Program-made: the position numbers and the translations under genes | Origin: Pararhizobium qamdonense | Lineage (GTDB): Bacteria > Pseudomonadota > Alphaproteobacteria > Rhizobiales > Rhizobiaceae | Direction of reading: 5' to 3' | Assembly: GCF_029277445.1 (NCBI RefSeq) | Contig: NZ_CP119566.1 | Span: forward strand, 1,676,001 to 1,740,000 | Length of the DNA stretch: 64,000 nt | The notes under the pieces: generated by a model | Seen by the model: only the letters and a program-made list of their open reading frames with translations | The model's database searches: none | Told to the model about the DNA's origin: nothing | Shown here: in pieces, positions 16,413 to 23,584 of the stretch | Layout of the letters: every line of letters starts with the position of its first letter | Numbering within the stretch: position 1 is the first letter of the stretch

Positions 16413-17897
16413 ATGACGACCAAACTCTCGCTCGCCAATCTGGATGCCATCAAGGCAACTGCCGCGATCCCGGCCTATGAACGGTCCGCATTGACGGCAG
16501 GCATCGTCCATTTCGGTGTCGGCAATTTCCACCGCGCCCATCAGGCCATCTATCTCGACGATCTGTTCAACACCGGCAGCGACCACGACTGGGCGATCGT
16601 CGGGGCAGGGGTCTTGCCGTCCGATGAAGCGATGCGGGCCAAGCTCGAAGCACAGGACTTCCTGACCACGGTTGTCGAGCAGGATAACAACAAGAGTGCG
16701 GCCCGTGTCACGGCACCGATGATCGACTATTTGCGGCCCGGCAATGCGGCGGCGACCATCGCCCGGCTTGCCGACCCTGCCATCCGCATCGTGTCGCTGA
16801 CGATCACCGAGGGCGGTTATTTTCTCGACCCGGCCTCCGGCATGTTCAATCCGCAACACCCCGCCATCGCCGCCGATGGCAACAATCCCGGCGATCCGAA
16901 GACCGTGTTCGGTCTGATCATTGCCGGTTTGAAGGCGCGCAAGGACAAGGGCATCGTGCCGTTTACGGTGATGTCCTGCGATAATATTCCGGGCAATGGC
17001 GAAGTCACGCATGCGGCCGTGTCCGGTCTGGCACGGCTTTCCGATCCGGCTTTTGCCGAATGGATCGAGGCCAATGTCGCGTTTCCGAACGGCATGGTCG
17101 ATCGCATCACACCGGCGACCGGTCCGCGCGAAGTCGGCATCGTTGCCGATGACTATGGTATCGACGACAATTGGCCGGTCTTTTGCGAAGAGTTCAAGCA
17201 ATGGGTGCTGGAGGATCATTTTCCAGCCGGCCGTCCCGCGCTCGAAAAGGTCGGCGTCCAGTTCGTGCCGGATGTCGCACCCTACGAGCATATGAAGATC
17301 CGCATTCTCAACGGCGGCCATGCGGCGATTGCCTATCCGGCAGCCCTGCTCGATATCCATTTCGTCCATGAGGCGATGGAGGACAAGACGGTGTGCGCCT
17401 TCCTGGCAAAGCTGGAGGAAGACGAGATCATCCCGGTCGTTCCGCCCGTGCCCGATACCGATCTCAATGCCTATTTCAAAAAGGTGGAATCGCGGCTGTT
17501 CAACCCGAAGATCGCCGACACCATTCCGCGCCTGGCGCAGGACGGGTCCAACCGCCAGCCAAAATTCATCCTGCCGACGACGGCGGACCGGCTGCGGCGC
17601 GGCGAGGATGTCGTCGGCCTGTCGCTGGTGTCTGCGCTCTGGTGCCGGTATTTTGCCGGAACCACCGACAGTGGCAAAGCGATCACCTTCAACGATGGCA
17701 GCGCCGACCGGCTGCATGCCGCAGCCGTAAAAGCCAAGGACGATCCACAGGCCTTTCTTGCGCTTTCGGATATCTTCGGCGATGTTGCGCAATCAACGCT
17801 GTTCCAGAAACGGTTCGCACATGCGCTGCGCACGCTCTGGGACAAGGGCACGCGGGCCACGCTGCAGCTTTATCTCGACGGAAAACTTGGAGAATGA
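16413..17897 (+). CDS. mtlK: Mannitol 2-dehydrogenase
   Basis: 494 residues, long-chain polyol dehydrogenase. An N-terminal Rossmann region begins IVHFGVGNFHRAHQA, and the family signature KIRILNGGHAAIAYP carries the catalytic lysine. It oxidises D-mannitol (also D-arabinitol and D-sorbitol in the family) with NAD. GAAAGGA spaces better to the ATG at 16413 than to the ATG two codons upstream at 16407. It follows smoS by 27 bases in the same operon. Confidence 0.92.
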   Translation: MTTKLSLANLDAIKATAAIPAYERSALTAGIVHFGVGNFHRAHQAIYLDDLFNTGSDHDWAIVGAGVLPSDEAMRAKLEAQDFLTTVVEQDNNKSAARVTAPMIDYLRPGNAAATIARLADPAIRIVSLTITEGGYFLDPASGMFNPQHPAIAADGNNPGDPKTVFGLIIAGLKARKDKGIVPFTVMSCDNIPGNGEVTHAAVSGLARLSDPAFAEWIEANVAFPNGMVDRITPATGPREVGIVADDYGIDDNWPVFCEEFKQWVLEDHFPAGRPALEKVGVQFVPDVAPYEHMKIRILNGGHAAIAYPAALLDIHFVHEAMEDKTVCAFLAKLEEDEIIPVVPPVPDTDLNAYFKKVESRLFNPKIADTIPRLAQDGSNRQPKFILPTTADRLRRGEDVVGLSLVSALWCRYFAGTTDSGKAITFNDGSADRLHAAAVKAKDDPQAFLALSDIFGDVAQSTLFQKRFAHALRTLWDKGTRATLQLYLDGKLGE

Positions 17898-17901
17898 TCT
17901 C

Positions 17902-17973
17902 ATGACGCTTCAGCTTCCGCGTAACGTCGTGGCCGCAGGATGCGGCCACTCTGGCGGGCAAGCGGTGGCCTGA
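17902..17973 (+). CDS. Possible 23-residue coupling peptide between mtlK and the HAD gene
   Basis: ATG at 17902, ribosome binding site GGAG nine bases upstream, and a stop TGA at 17971-17973 whose last base begins the HAD gene ATG. The product MTLQLPRNVVAAGCGHSGGQ (then AVA) resembles nothing I know. Its value may lie only in delivering ribosomes to the HAD start, which has a poor ribosome binding site of its own. It could equally be chance. Confidence 0.35.
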   Translation: MTLQLPRNVVAAGCGHSGGQAVA

Positions 17974-18668
17974 TGACGATGCATCCGCCCAAATTGGTGA
18001 TTTTCGATTGCGACGGCGTTCTCGTCGATAGCGAGCCCTTGTCGCTCGATGTCCTGGTCCGGGTGCTGCGCAATGCCGGTGTCGATATGGACGCCGAGGA
18101 GGCGACCGAGCGGTTTCTTGGCAAGAGCCTGAAGACCATGTCGGATATCCTGCATGACGATTACGGTCTTGCGGTGGACGATCATTTTCTGGAGCAGATG
18201 CGCCTCGACCTCTACCAGCGCTTCCGGCAGGAATTGCAGCCGGTCGCCGGGATCGCCACGGCGCTCGACGAGCTCGATCTTCCCAGATGCGTGGCCTCTT
18301 CCAGCCAGATGGAGCGCATAAGGCTATCGCTGACCATTACCGGGCTGATCGGCAAGCTCGAACCGCATCTGTTCAGCTCCAGCATGGTCAAGCACGGCAA
18401 GCCGGCCCCGGACCTCTTTCTGCATGCCGCAGCCGAAATGGCGACGCCGCCGGAAAACTGCATCGTCGTCGAAGACAGCCCGGCCGGCATCGAGGCGGCA
18501 AAGGCTGCGGGCATGCGGGTTTTTGCCTTTGCCGGCGCCTCGCATGCACGGTCCGAGCGCCATCTGGAGACTTTGCGGCGGCTTTCGCCTGACGTGCTGT
18601 TTGACGACATGCGTGAATTGATCCATTTTGTCCGTAAAGAACAAAGGGATGGGAACGCAGGTCTCTGA
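17973..18668 (+). CDS. HAD-superfamily sugar-phosphate phosphatase / beta-phosphoglucomutase-like
   Basis: 231 residues. Motif I is FDCDGVLVDSEP (DxDG), motif II VASSSQ, motif III lysine KHGKPAPDLF, and motif IV VEDSPAGIEAA. This is the subfamily of beta-phosphoglucomutase and small sugar-phosphate phosphatases. Start ATG 17973 (or 17979). It ends in a one-base overlap with the FGGY kinase gene (TGATG). In the smo operon it probably acts on a polyol- or ketose-derived phosphate, perhaps as a phosphate-removal safety step; the substrate is not readable from the sequence. Confidence 0.85.
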   Translation: MTMHPPKLVIFDCDGVLVDSEPLSLDVLVRVLRNAGVDMDAEEATERFLGKSLKTMSDILHDDYGLAVDDHFLEQMRLDLYQRFRQELQPVAGIATALDELDLPRCVASSSQMERIRLSLTITGLIGKLEPHLFSSSMVKHGKPAPDLFLHAAAEMATPPENCIVVEDSPAGIEAAKAAGMRVFAFAGASHARSERHLETLRRLSPDVLFDDMRELIHFVRKEQRDGNAGL

Positions 18669-20248
18669 TGGCTGATTTGATCGTTGCGGTCGATGTCGGA
18701 ACCGGCAGCGCTCGCGCTGGCATTTTCGATCGGCATGGCAAGCAGCTGGCGCGCGCGGATTATCCGATCGCGATGAACCGGCCTGAGGAAAATCACGCCG
18801 AACATGATTCCGAAAATATCTGGTCCGCCGTCTGTATCGCCGTCAAGACCGCGCGTGCCAAGGCAGGCGTTCCCGCCGAAGCGATCGCCGCGATCGGGTT
18901 TGACGCGACCTGCTCGCTTGTGGTGCGCGACCGGGACGGAGCCCCCTTATCGGTCAATCGCAAGGGCGATCCGCGCTGGGATACGATCGTCTGGCTCGAT
19001 CACCGCGCGTTGAAGCAGGCGGATTTCTGCACGGCCACGCAGCATCCGGTCCTCAACCATTCCGGCCGCGTCATGTCGCCGGAAATGGAAATGCCCAAGC
19101 TGATGTGGCTGAAGCAGAACCTGCCGCAGCAATGGGAAAAGACCGGTTTCTTCTTCGATCTCGCCGATTTCATGTCCTGGCGGGCAACCGGCAATGCCGC
19201 ACGCTCGCGCTGCACGCTGACGGCCAAGTGGAACTATCTATCGCACAAGGAACACGGCTGGCAGGACGAATTTCTCGACGCAATCGGACTGGAAGACCTG
19301 CGCGTGCGCGGCGGCCTGCCGGAAAAGACGCTGCCGGTCGGGCAATCGGCCGGGCACCTGACGGCTGCGGCTGCGGCCGAACTCGGCCTGCACGAGGATT
19401 GCGCGGTGGCGACGGGGCTGATCGATGCCTATGCCGGGGCCATTGGCGTTCTCGGCGGCTTTGCCGGAGAACCGGAGACGCTGGAGCGGCAACTGGCCCT
19501 GATCGCCGGGACCTCCAGCTGCATCGTTGCCTTTTCAAAAGACATGAAGCCGGGTTTTGGCATGTGGGGACCCTATTTCGAGGCGGCCTTTGCCGGCAGC
19601 TGGCTGATCGAGGGTGGGCAATCGGCAACCGGCGCGCTGCTGGATCATGTGGTGCGCAGCCACAGTGCCGGCGGCGAGCCCGATGCGGAAATTCACCAGC
19701 GGATCGTTCTGCGCATTCAGGAATTGCGCGCGGCCTACGGCACCGAGTTTGCGGCGCGCCTGCACGTTCTGCCCGATTTCCACGGAAACCGCTCGCCGCT
19801 TGCCGATCCGCATGCGCTGGGGGTCATCAGCGGCCTGACGCTGGACAGTTCGTTCGACGCGCTCTGCCGGCTCTACTGGCGCACCTGCGTCGCCATCGCG
19901 CTTGGTATCCGCCACATTCTCGAAATGATGAAACAGGCGGGCTACGATCTCGACACGCTGCATGTGACCGGTGGCCATGTCCGCAACGTATTATTGATGG
20001 AGCTTTACTCCGACGTCACCGGCTGCACGGTCGTTGTGCCGGAAACCAATGATGCCGTCCTGCTCGGGACGGCCATGGTCGCGTCGGTTGCCGGTGGCCT
20101 TTATCCGGATTTGCGTGCGGCTGGACCGGCCATGTCTCCCGGCGGTCATGCGCAATATCCGAACCCCGCTCTGCGGGAAACCTATGACAGCGATTACCGG
20201 AAGTTCCTGAGCCTCTACCGGCATCGCGCCGAGCTGGAAACGCTGTAA
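18668..20248 (+). CDS. FGGY-family pentulose kinase (D-ribulokinase type)
   Basis: 526 residues. The N-terminal ATPase motif is VDVGTGSARAGIFD; WLDHRA and GGHVRN are typical of the ribulokinase-like FGGY branch. The enzyme should phosphorylate a ketopentose such as D-ribulose. Since MtlK and SmoS also oxidise pentitols, the kinase would extend the operon to ribitol or arabinitol use; this is inference. The gene ends the operon. An EcfG-type promoter and a candidate small RNA start 43 bases downstream. Confidence 0.85.
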   Translation: MADLIVAVDVGTGSARAGIFDRHGKQLARADYPIAMNRPEENHAEHDSENIWSAVCIAVKTARAKAGVPAEAIAAIGFDATCSLVVRDRDGAPLSVNRKGDPRWDTIVWLDHRALKQADFCTATQHPVLNHSGRVMSPEMEMPKLMWLKQNLPQQWEKTGFFFDLADFMSWRATGNAARSRCTLTAKWNYLSHKEHGWQDEFLDAIGLEDLRVRGGLPEKTLPVGQSAGHLTAAAAAELGLHEDCAVATGLIDAYAGAIGVLGGFAGEPETLERQLALIAGTSSCIVAFSKDMKPGFGMWGPYFEAAFAGSWLIEGGQSATGALLDHVVRSHSAGGEPDAEIHQRIVLRIQELRAAYGTEFAARLHVLPDFHGNRSPLADPHALGVISGLTLDSSFDALCRLYWRTCVAIALGIRHILEMMKQAGYDLDTLHVTGGHVRNVLLMELYSDVTGCTVVVPETNDAVLLGTAMVASVAGGLYPDLRAAGPAMSPGGHAQYPNPALRETYDSDYRKFLSLYRHRAELETL

Positions 20249-20290
20249 AAACAACGGCCTTTCATCCACCAAAAAAAATCAGAAAAGCCC

Positions 20291-20315
20291 GGAACTATTT
20301 GTTCGTCCGTCCGTT
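20291..20315 (+). promoter_or_regulatory. EcfG-type promoter of a candidate small RNA
   Basis: GGAAC (20291-20295), exactly 16 bases, then CGTT (20312-20315): a perfect match to the EcfG/RpoE2 promoter GGAAC-N16/17-CGTT. No start codon with a ribosome binding site follows, but a structured region ending in an intrinsic terminator does. ecfG itself lies 2.5 kb away. Confidence 0.75.
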
Positions 20316-20321
20316 TTTATG

Positions 20322-20449
20322 ATGTCTGGATAGCGGTTCACATCGCCCCCAATGGGAACCACAATTTAATATCCGGTACCCAACTCACACGCCCCCTCGG
20401 TGAGTTGCAATATCAGCCAGTGCCTTCCCCCGGCGCTGGCTGTTTTTTT
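20322..20449 (+). ncRNA. Candidate EcfG-dependent small RNA with three C5-loop hairpins
   Basis: The transcript predicted from the EcfG promoter to the terminator is about 128 nt. Hairpin 1: GGTTC/GAACC (20335-20339, 20356-20360) plus CAT/ATG, loop CGCCCCCA. Hairpin 2: CAACTCAC/GTGAGTTG (20381-20388, 20400-20407), loop ACGCCCCCTCG. Hairpin 3 is the terminator, loop TTCCCCC. All three loops expose five cytosines, as expected for an RNA that pairs with G-rich ribosome binding sites. It resembles in concept GsrN, the C-rich-loop stress sRNA of Caulobacter, and other C-rich alphaproteobacterial sRNAs. I cannot assign it to a known RNA family. The 5' end is estimated from the promoter. Confidence 0.65.
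20414..20449 (+). terminator. Strong intrinsic terminator
   Basis: CAGCCAGTGCC (20414-20424) pairs with GGCGCTGGCTG (20432-20442) over 11 base pairs with one G-U, loop TTCCCCC, then seven T residues. It ends the candidate small RNA and may also stop read-through from the smo operon into the convergent kinase gene. Confidence 0.9.
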
Positions 20450-20506
20450 GTCTAAAGTTCAGCGCCAAAAATTTGCGGGAAGGGCACTCCTATCAGCCCC
20501 GCCGCA

Positions 20507-21544
20507 TCACGCTTCGTTGATGATTTCATATTCCCGCGACGGGACGGTCAAACGGTATTCGATCCGGTCCGGCGCCTGCAGGTATTGCGCCTTGCCGCCG
20601 ATTGCCACCGGCACCACCCGTTCCAGCACCGTGCGCGCAAACGTATGTTCGTCCACTTCCCGCTGGGCAGCGGCGGGCGGCAGGTGCTCCACCCAGGCCA
20701 GTTCGATGGCCGGATGTCCGTCAAGGATGGTGTCGAAACACTCGATCGTCAGCGCATTCATGCCCGCCGATATCGCACCATGCGATGCCGAATTGACGAT
20801 CAGTTCGTGCAGTGCAAGGCCAATATGCAGGGCGGCATTGGGGGAAAGATGGGCATTGATGCCTTTGACCGAAATCGGTGTTTCGGAATCCGGCCAATAG
20901 GCGCTGAACTGCCGCTTGGCCAACTCGAACAGATAGGCACCGCGCCAGCTGGAATCGGTGACCAGGTCCTGCGAATAGGCAAGGGACTGGATACGCCCGC
21001 GAAACTTGATGAGAAAATAATCCAGCGACAGCGCTTGCCGCGCCGTCTGGGTGGCGATGCCCTGGATGATTGCTAGCAGGTTTTTGGAGCGGTGGCTGAG
21101 TTCGCGCAGCAGCGTCTTTAAAATTCGCTCGCGATGCCGGGTTTCGGAGATGTCGGTGATGACGCTGAGGATGCCGGTCATCCCGGTGGCATCAACACGC
21201 TCGATATCGATCCGGTATGTCAAGACGCCCGTGGCGGACGCCATGTCGATCTCGGTCGATGTGGAGGTATTCGTGGAGATGACATTGCGTTTCAAGGCGA
21301 TCAGCCGTGCGCCATCGTCCGCGCCAAACACTGCCTGTTCCGCCTGTTCTTCCGTTGCGAGCTGCTGCAATCCCTCAGGCAGGTTTCCCGATAGAACAGT
21401 GAAGAGATCGTCGGACTGGTAAACATAGCCAGCCCCTGACTTGCGCAAAACCAGTTCCATCAGGATCTTGCTGGTATCGGCGCCGGTCTCGTTTGAGGCT
21501 GAGTTGCCTGCATTGCCCACGCGAAGCGCCTTCCATGTTTTCAT
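20507..21544 (-). CDS. PAS-HWE/HisKA_2 sensor kinase with degenerate ATP-binding region, next to phyR
   Basis: 345 residues from the ATG at 21542-21544; the frame extends upstream to a TTG but without a ribosome binding site. A PAS-like region (residues 30-135) precedes the HisKA_2 helix LLRELSHRSKNLLAII with His151. The N-box ALHELIVNSASHG carries Asn251. The later ATP-binding elements are altered: the usual W-x-E-x-x-G-PP is WVEHLPP, and the usual GFG before the LIER helix is TFA (residues 301-303). It lies on the phyR strand, 173 bases downstream. It probably tunes PhyR phosphorylation; the changes suggest weak kinase activity or a phosphatase or scaffold role. Confidence 0.8.
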   Translation of the reverse strand: MKTWKALRVGNAGNSASNETGADTSKILMELVLRKSGAGYVYQSDDLFTVLSGNLPEGLQQLATEEQAEQAVFGADDGARLIALKRNVISTNTSTSTEIDMASATGVLTYRIDIERVDATGMTGILSVITDISETRHRERILKTLLRELSHRSKNLLAIIQGIATQTARQALSLDYFLIKFRGRIQSLAYSQDLVTDSSWRGAYLFELAKRQFSAYWPDSETPISVKGINAHLSPNAALHIGLALHELIVNSASHGAISAGMNALTIECFDTILDGHPAIELAWVEHLPPAAAQREVDEHTFARTVLERVVPVAIGGKAQYLQAPDRIEYRLTVPSREYEIINEA

Positions 21545-21645
21545 CTGTCGTCTGCGCAGTTCCCGCGCGGGGGAAAAAGCAGACTTTCGGACGGTCTTCA
21601 AACCGGATTTGGCGCCGGTTCGAATGCGATGCGCCCTGTCCCGGA

Positions 21646-21664
21646 GCGCCGCTGCAAGCGGCGC
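21646..21664 (-). terminator. Hairpin between phyR and the kinase gene
   Basis: GCGCCGCT and AGCGGCGC pair perfectly around three bases, 53 bases past the phyR stop. No T-run follows, so it is more likely a processing or attenuation element than a full terminator. Confidence 0.4.
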
Positions 21665-21717
21665 CCGGTTTGTTTCCGTTTCAATGGACGATCCGGCCCA
21701 AAATATGGGCTGACTTC

Positions 21718-22512
21718 TCAGGCGGCAGCCTTGGTCGATTCATTGAAGAACAGGGCCTGGCTGATGAGTGCCTTGACCATGTCCGGATTGAACGGCTTGG
21801 TGACCAGGAAGGTCGGTTCGGGGCGTTCGCCAGTCAAGAGACGCTCGGGGAACGCGGTGATGAAGATCACCGGGATGGCTGTGTTTTTCAGGATGTCGTT
21901 GACGGCATCGATGCCGGAGCTGCCATCAGCAAGCTGAATATCGGCAAGCACCATGCTCGGCTGTGTCGCCTTGAACAGCGCGACCGCCTCGTCACGGGTG
22001 CGGGCGATGCCGGTCACATTATGGCCGAGGCTTTCAACCATCTGCTCGATATCGATCGCGATCAGGGGCTCGTCCTCGATGATCATGATATCGGTTGCAA
22101 CCTGGCGCGAAATCTCTTCCGATGCGCGCTCGAGCAGCTGGTTCATGCCGCTTTCAGTCGTATCGAGAACTTCGGCCGCTTCGCTGGTACGGAAGCCTTC
22201 GACCGACACCAGGAGGAAAGCCTGACGGGCAAGCGGCGAAACCGAGGCAAGGTTGATCGATGCGCGCTTTTCCCAGGCAAAGGGCGAAACCGGTTCCGGG
22301 ATGAGGACGGAAGACGAGCCGAACAGCTTTGTATAGAGCTGGAACAGGGCAACCCTGTCATTGCTGGCTTCCGGGAAAATGCTGACATCTGTGATAAGCG
22401 CTTCCAGAACGGCTGCGACATAGGCGTCGCCCGAGGTCTGCGATCCGGTCAATGCGCGCGAATACCGGCGCAGATAGGGCAGGAACGGAGCGATCCGGGT
22501 GGAAAGTGACAT
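21718..22512 (-). CDS. phyR: General stress response anti-anti-sigma response regulator PhyR
   Basis: 264 residues. An N-terminal sigma-factor-like domain (residues 1-135, including SPLARQAFLLVSVEGF and SEAAEVLDT) is fused to a C-terminal receiver domain with acidic pocket MIIEDEPLIAID, phosphoacceptor Asp191 (MVLADIQL), ITAF and the KPF lysine. Phosphorylated PhyR uses its sigma-like domain to pull NepR off EcfG. The ATG at 22510-22512 has GGGAG upstream. A perfect EcfG promoter lies 50 bases upstream, so the regulator is under positive feedback. Confidence 0.97.
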   Translation of the reverse strand: MSLSTRIAPFLPYLRRYSRALTGSQTSGDAYVAAVLEALITDVSIFPEASNDRVALFQLYTKLFGSSSVLIPEPVSPFAWEKRASINLASVSPLARQAFLLVSVEGFRTSEAAEVLDTTESGMNQLLERASEEISRQVATDIMIIEDEPLIAIDIEQMVESLGHNVTGIARTRDEAVALFKATQPSMVLADIQLADGSSGIDAVNDILKNTAIPVIFITAFPERLLTGERPEPTFLVTKPFNPDMVKALISQALFFNESTKAAA

Positions 22513-22561
22513 ATAAAAACTCCCTCAATCTGGCCGAGGTTCAAGGCCATGACAGCCCAAG

Positions 22562-22586
22562 AACGCGATGCGAAAAAAAAGGTTCC
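22562..22586 (-). promoter_or_regulatory. EcfG-dependent promoter of phyR
   Basis: Read on the minus strand: GGAAC (22586-22582), 16 bases, CGTT (22565-22562). It matches the GGAAC-N16-CGTT consensus perfectly and leaves a leader of about 45 bases to the phyR ATG. Confidence 0.85.
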
Positions 22587-22593
22587 TTTCGAC

Positions 22594-22618
22594 GGAACAT
22601 TTTTTTCCGCCACGCATT
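22594..22618 (+). promoter_or_regulatory. EcfG-like promoter of nepR-ecfG
   Basis: GGAAC (22594-22598), 16 bases, CATT (22615-22618): one mismatch in the -10. The -35 elements of this and the divergent phyR promoter form an inverted repeat, GGTTCC and GGAAC, seven bases apart, so only one RNA polymerase could occupy the site at a time. Confidence 0.7.
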
Positions 22619-22654
22619 ATGCCGCCAGATGAATATTGAAGGTATTTGGCATTG

Positions 22655-22846
22655 ATGACGGACAAACTTGGGGCAGGGCGCGAGAGACCTTCTCGCACCG
22701 ACAATCCTAACGCGCAGATTGCAACAAAGCTCCGCGCGCTTTATCTCTCTGTACAGGAAGAAGCTATTCCGGACCGCTTTCTCGATCTGCTTGAGCAGCT
22801 CGACGCGGTCGAGCGCCAGTCGTCGATGACGGATGCGACAGAATGA
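22655..22846 (+). CDS. nepR: Anti-sigma factor NepR
   Basis: 63 residues from the ATG at 22655; a TTG at 22646 would add three residues. The conserved NepR core is IATKLRALYLSVQEEAIPDR followed by FLDLLEQLD. NepR binds EcfG and blocks it until phospho-PhyR competes it away. The stop overlaps the ecfG start by four bases (ATGA), which keeps anti-sigma and sigma factor in balance. It is divergent from phyR, the standard alphaproteobacterial layout. Confidence 0.95.
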   Translation: MTDKLGAGRERPSRTDNPNAQIATKLRALYLSVQEEAIPDRFLDLLEQLDAVERQSSMTDATE

Positions 22847-23406
22847 GCGGCGGTATGTCTGAAGAACCCAGTTTCAAGCGCGAAATGCTGGCGGCTCTTC
22901 CGAGCCTGCGCGCCTTTGCCATGTCCCTGATCGGCCGTCACGACCGCGCTGACGATCTGGTTCAGGACACCATCATGAAGGCCTGGGCCAAACAGGACCA
23001 TTTCGAGATGGGCACCAACATGAAGGCGTGGCTTTTCACCATCCTTCGTAACGAGCTTTACAGCCAGATGCGCAAACGCGGCCGCGAGGTTCAGGATAGT
23101 GACGGGTACTTCACCGAATCGCTTGCCCAGCACCCGGCCCAGTATGGCTCGCTCGATCTGCAGGATTTCAAGCGGGCACTCGACACGCTTCCTCCCGATC
23201 AGCGCGAGGCGATCATTCTTGTTGGAGCCTCCGGCTTTTCCTATGAGGAAGCGGCTGAGATCTGCGGTTGCGCACTCGGTACGATCAAGAGCCGCGTCAA
23301 CCGCGCCCGGCAACGGCTTCAGGATATTCTCCAGGTCACAGGTGAAAACGAATATGGTCCGGATGCCACCTCGGCACCGATGACCTCCCGTGCCTTCATC
23401 TCCTGA
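22843..23406 (+). CDS. ecfG: Extracytoplasmic-function sigma factor EcfG (RpoE2)
   Basis: 187 residues. Sigma region 2 is visible around RHDRADDLVQDTIMKAWAK and MKAWLFTILRN; region 4 is LPPDQREAIILVGASGFSY then CALGTIKSRVNRARQRL. This is the general stress sigma factor that reads GGAAC-N16/17-CGTT promoters, several of which are in this window. It is translationally coupled to nepR. A 36-base palindrome follows the gene. Confidence 0.95.
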   Translation: MSGGMSEEPSFKREMLAALPSLRAFAMSLIGRHDRADDLVQDTIMKAWAKQDHFEMGTNMKAWLFTILRNELYSQMRKRGREVQDSDGYFTESLAQHPAQYGSLDLQDFKRALDTLPPDQREAIILVGASGFSYEEAAEICGCALGTIKSRVNRARQRLQDILQVTGENEYGPDATSAPMTSRAFIS

Positions 23407-23421
23407 TGCCTTTACCTTCGG

Positions 23422-23457
23422 CGCCCGCCAAACCGTGCATGCACGGTCTGGCGGGCG
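23422..23457 (+). terminator. Large palindrome after ecfG
   Basis: CGCCCGCCA and TGGCGGGCG, together with an inner ACCGTGCATGCACGGT, form an almost perfect 36-base hairpin with one mismatch, 15 bases after the ecfG stop. The T-rich tail (TTGCTGTT) is weak. It probably terminates or protects the nepR-ecfG mRNA. Confidence 0.65.
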
Positions 23458-23584
23458 TTGCTGTTGGCAGGCAGCTTGAGATGAGATTGCATCGCAGGCT
23501 GCATTCGTGCAGAAACTATGACGGGCACTTTGCAGTGCCAAGGTTGTACAATGTTTGGTGTCACCTTGGCCGGGTATGGAATTC

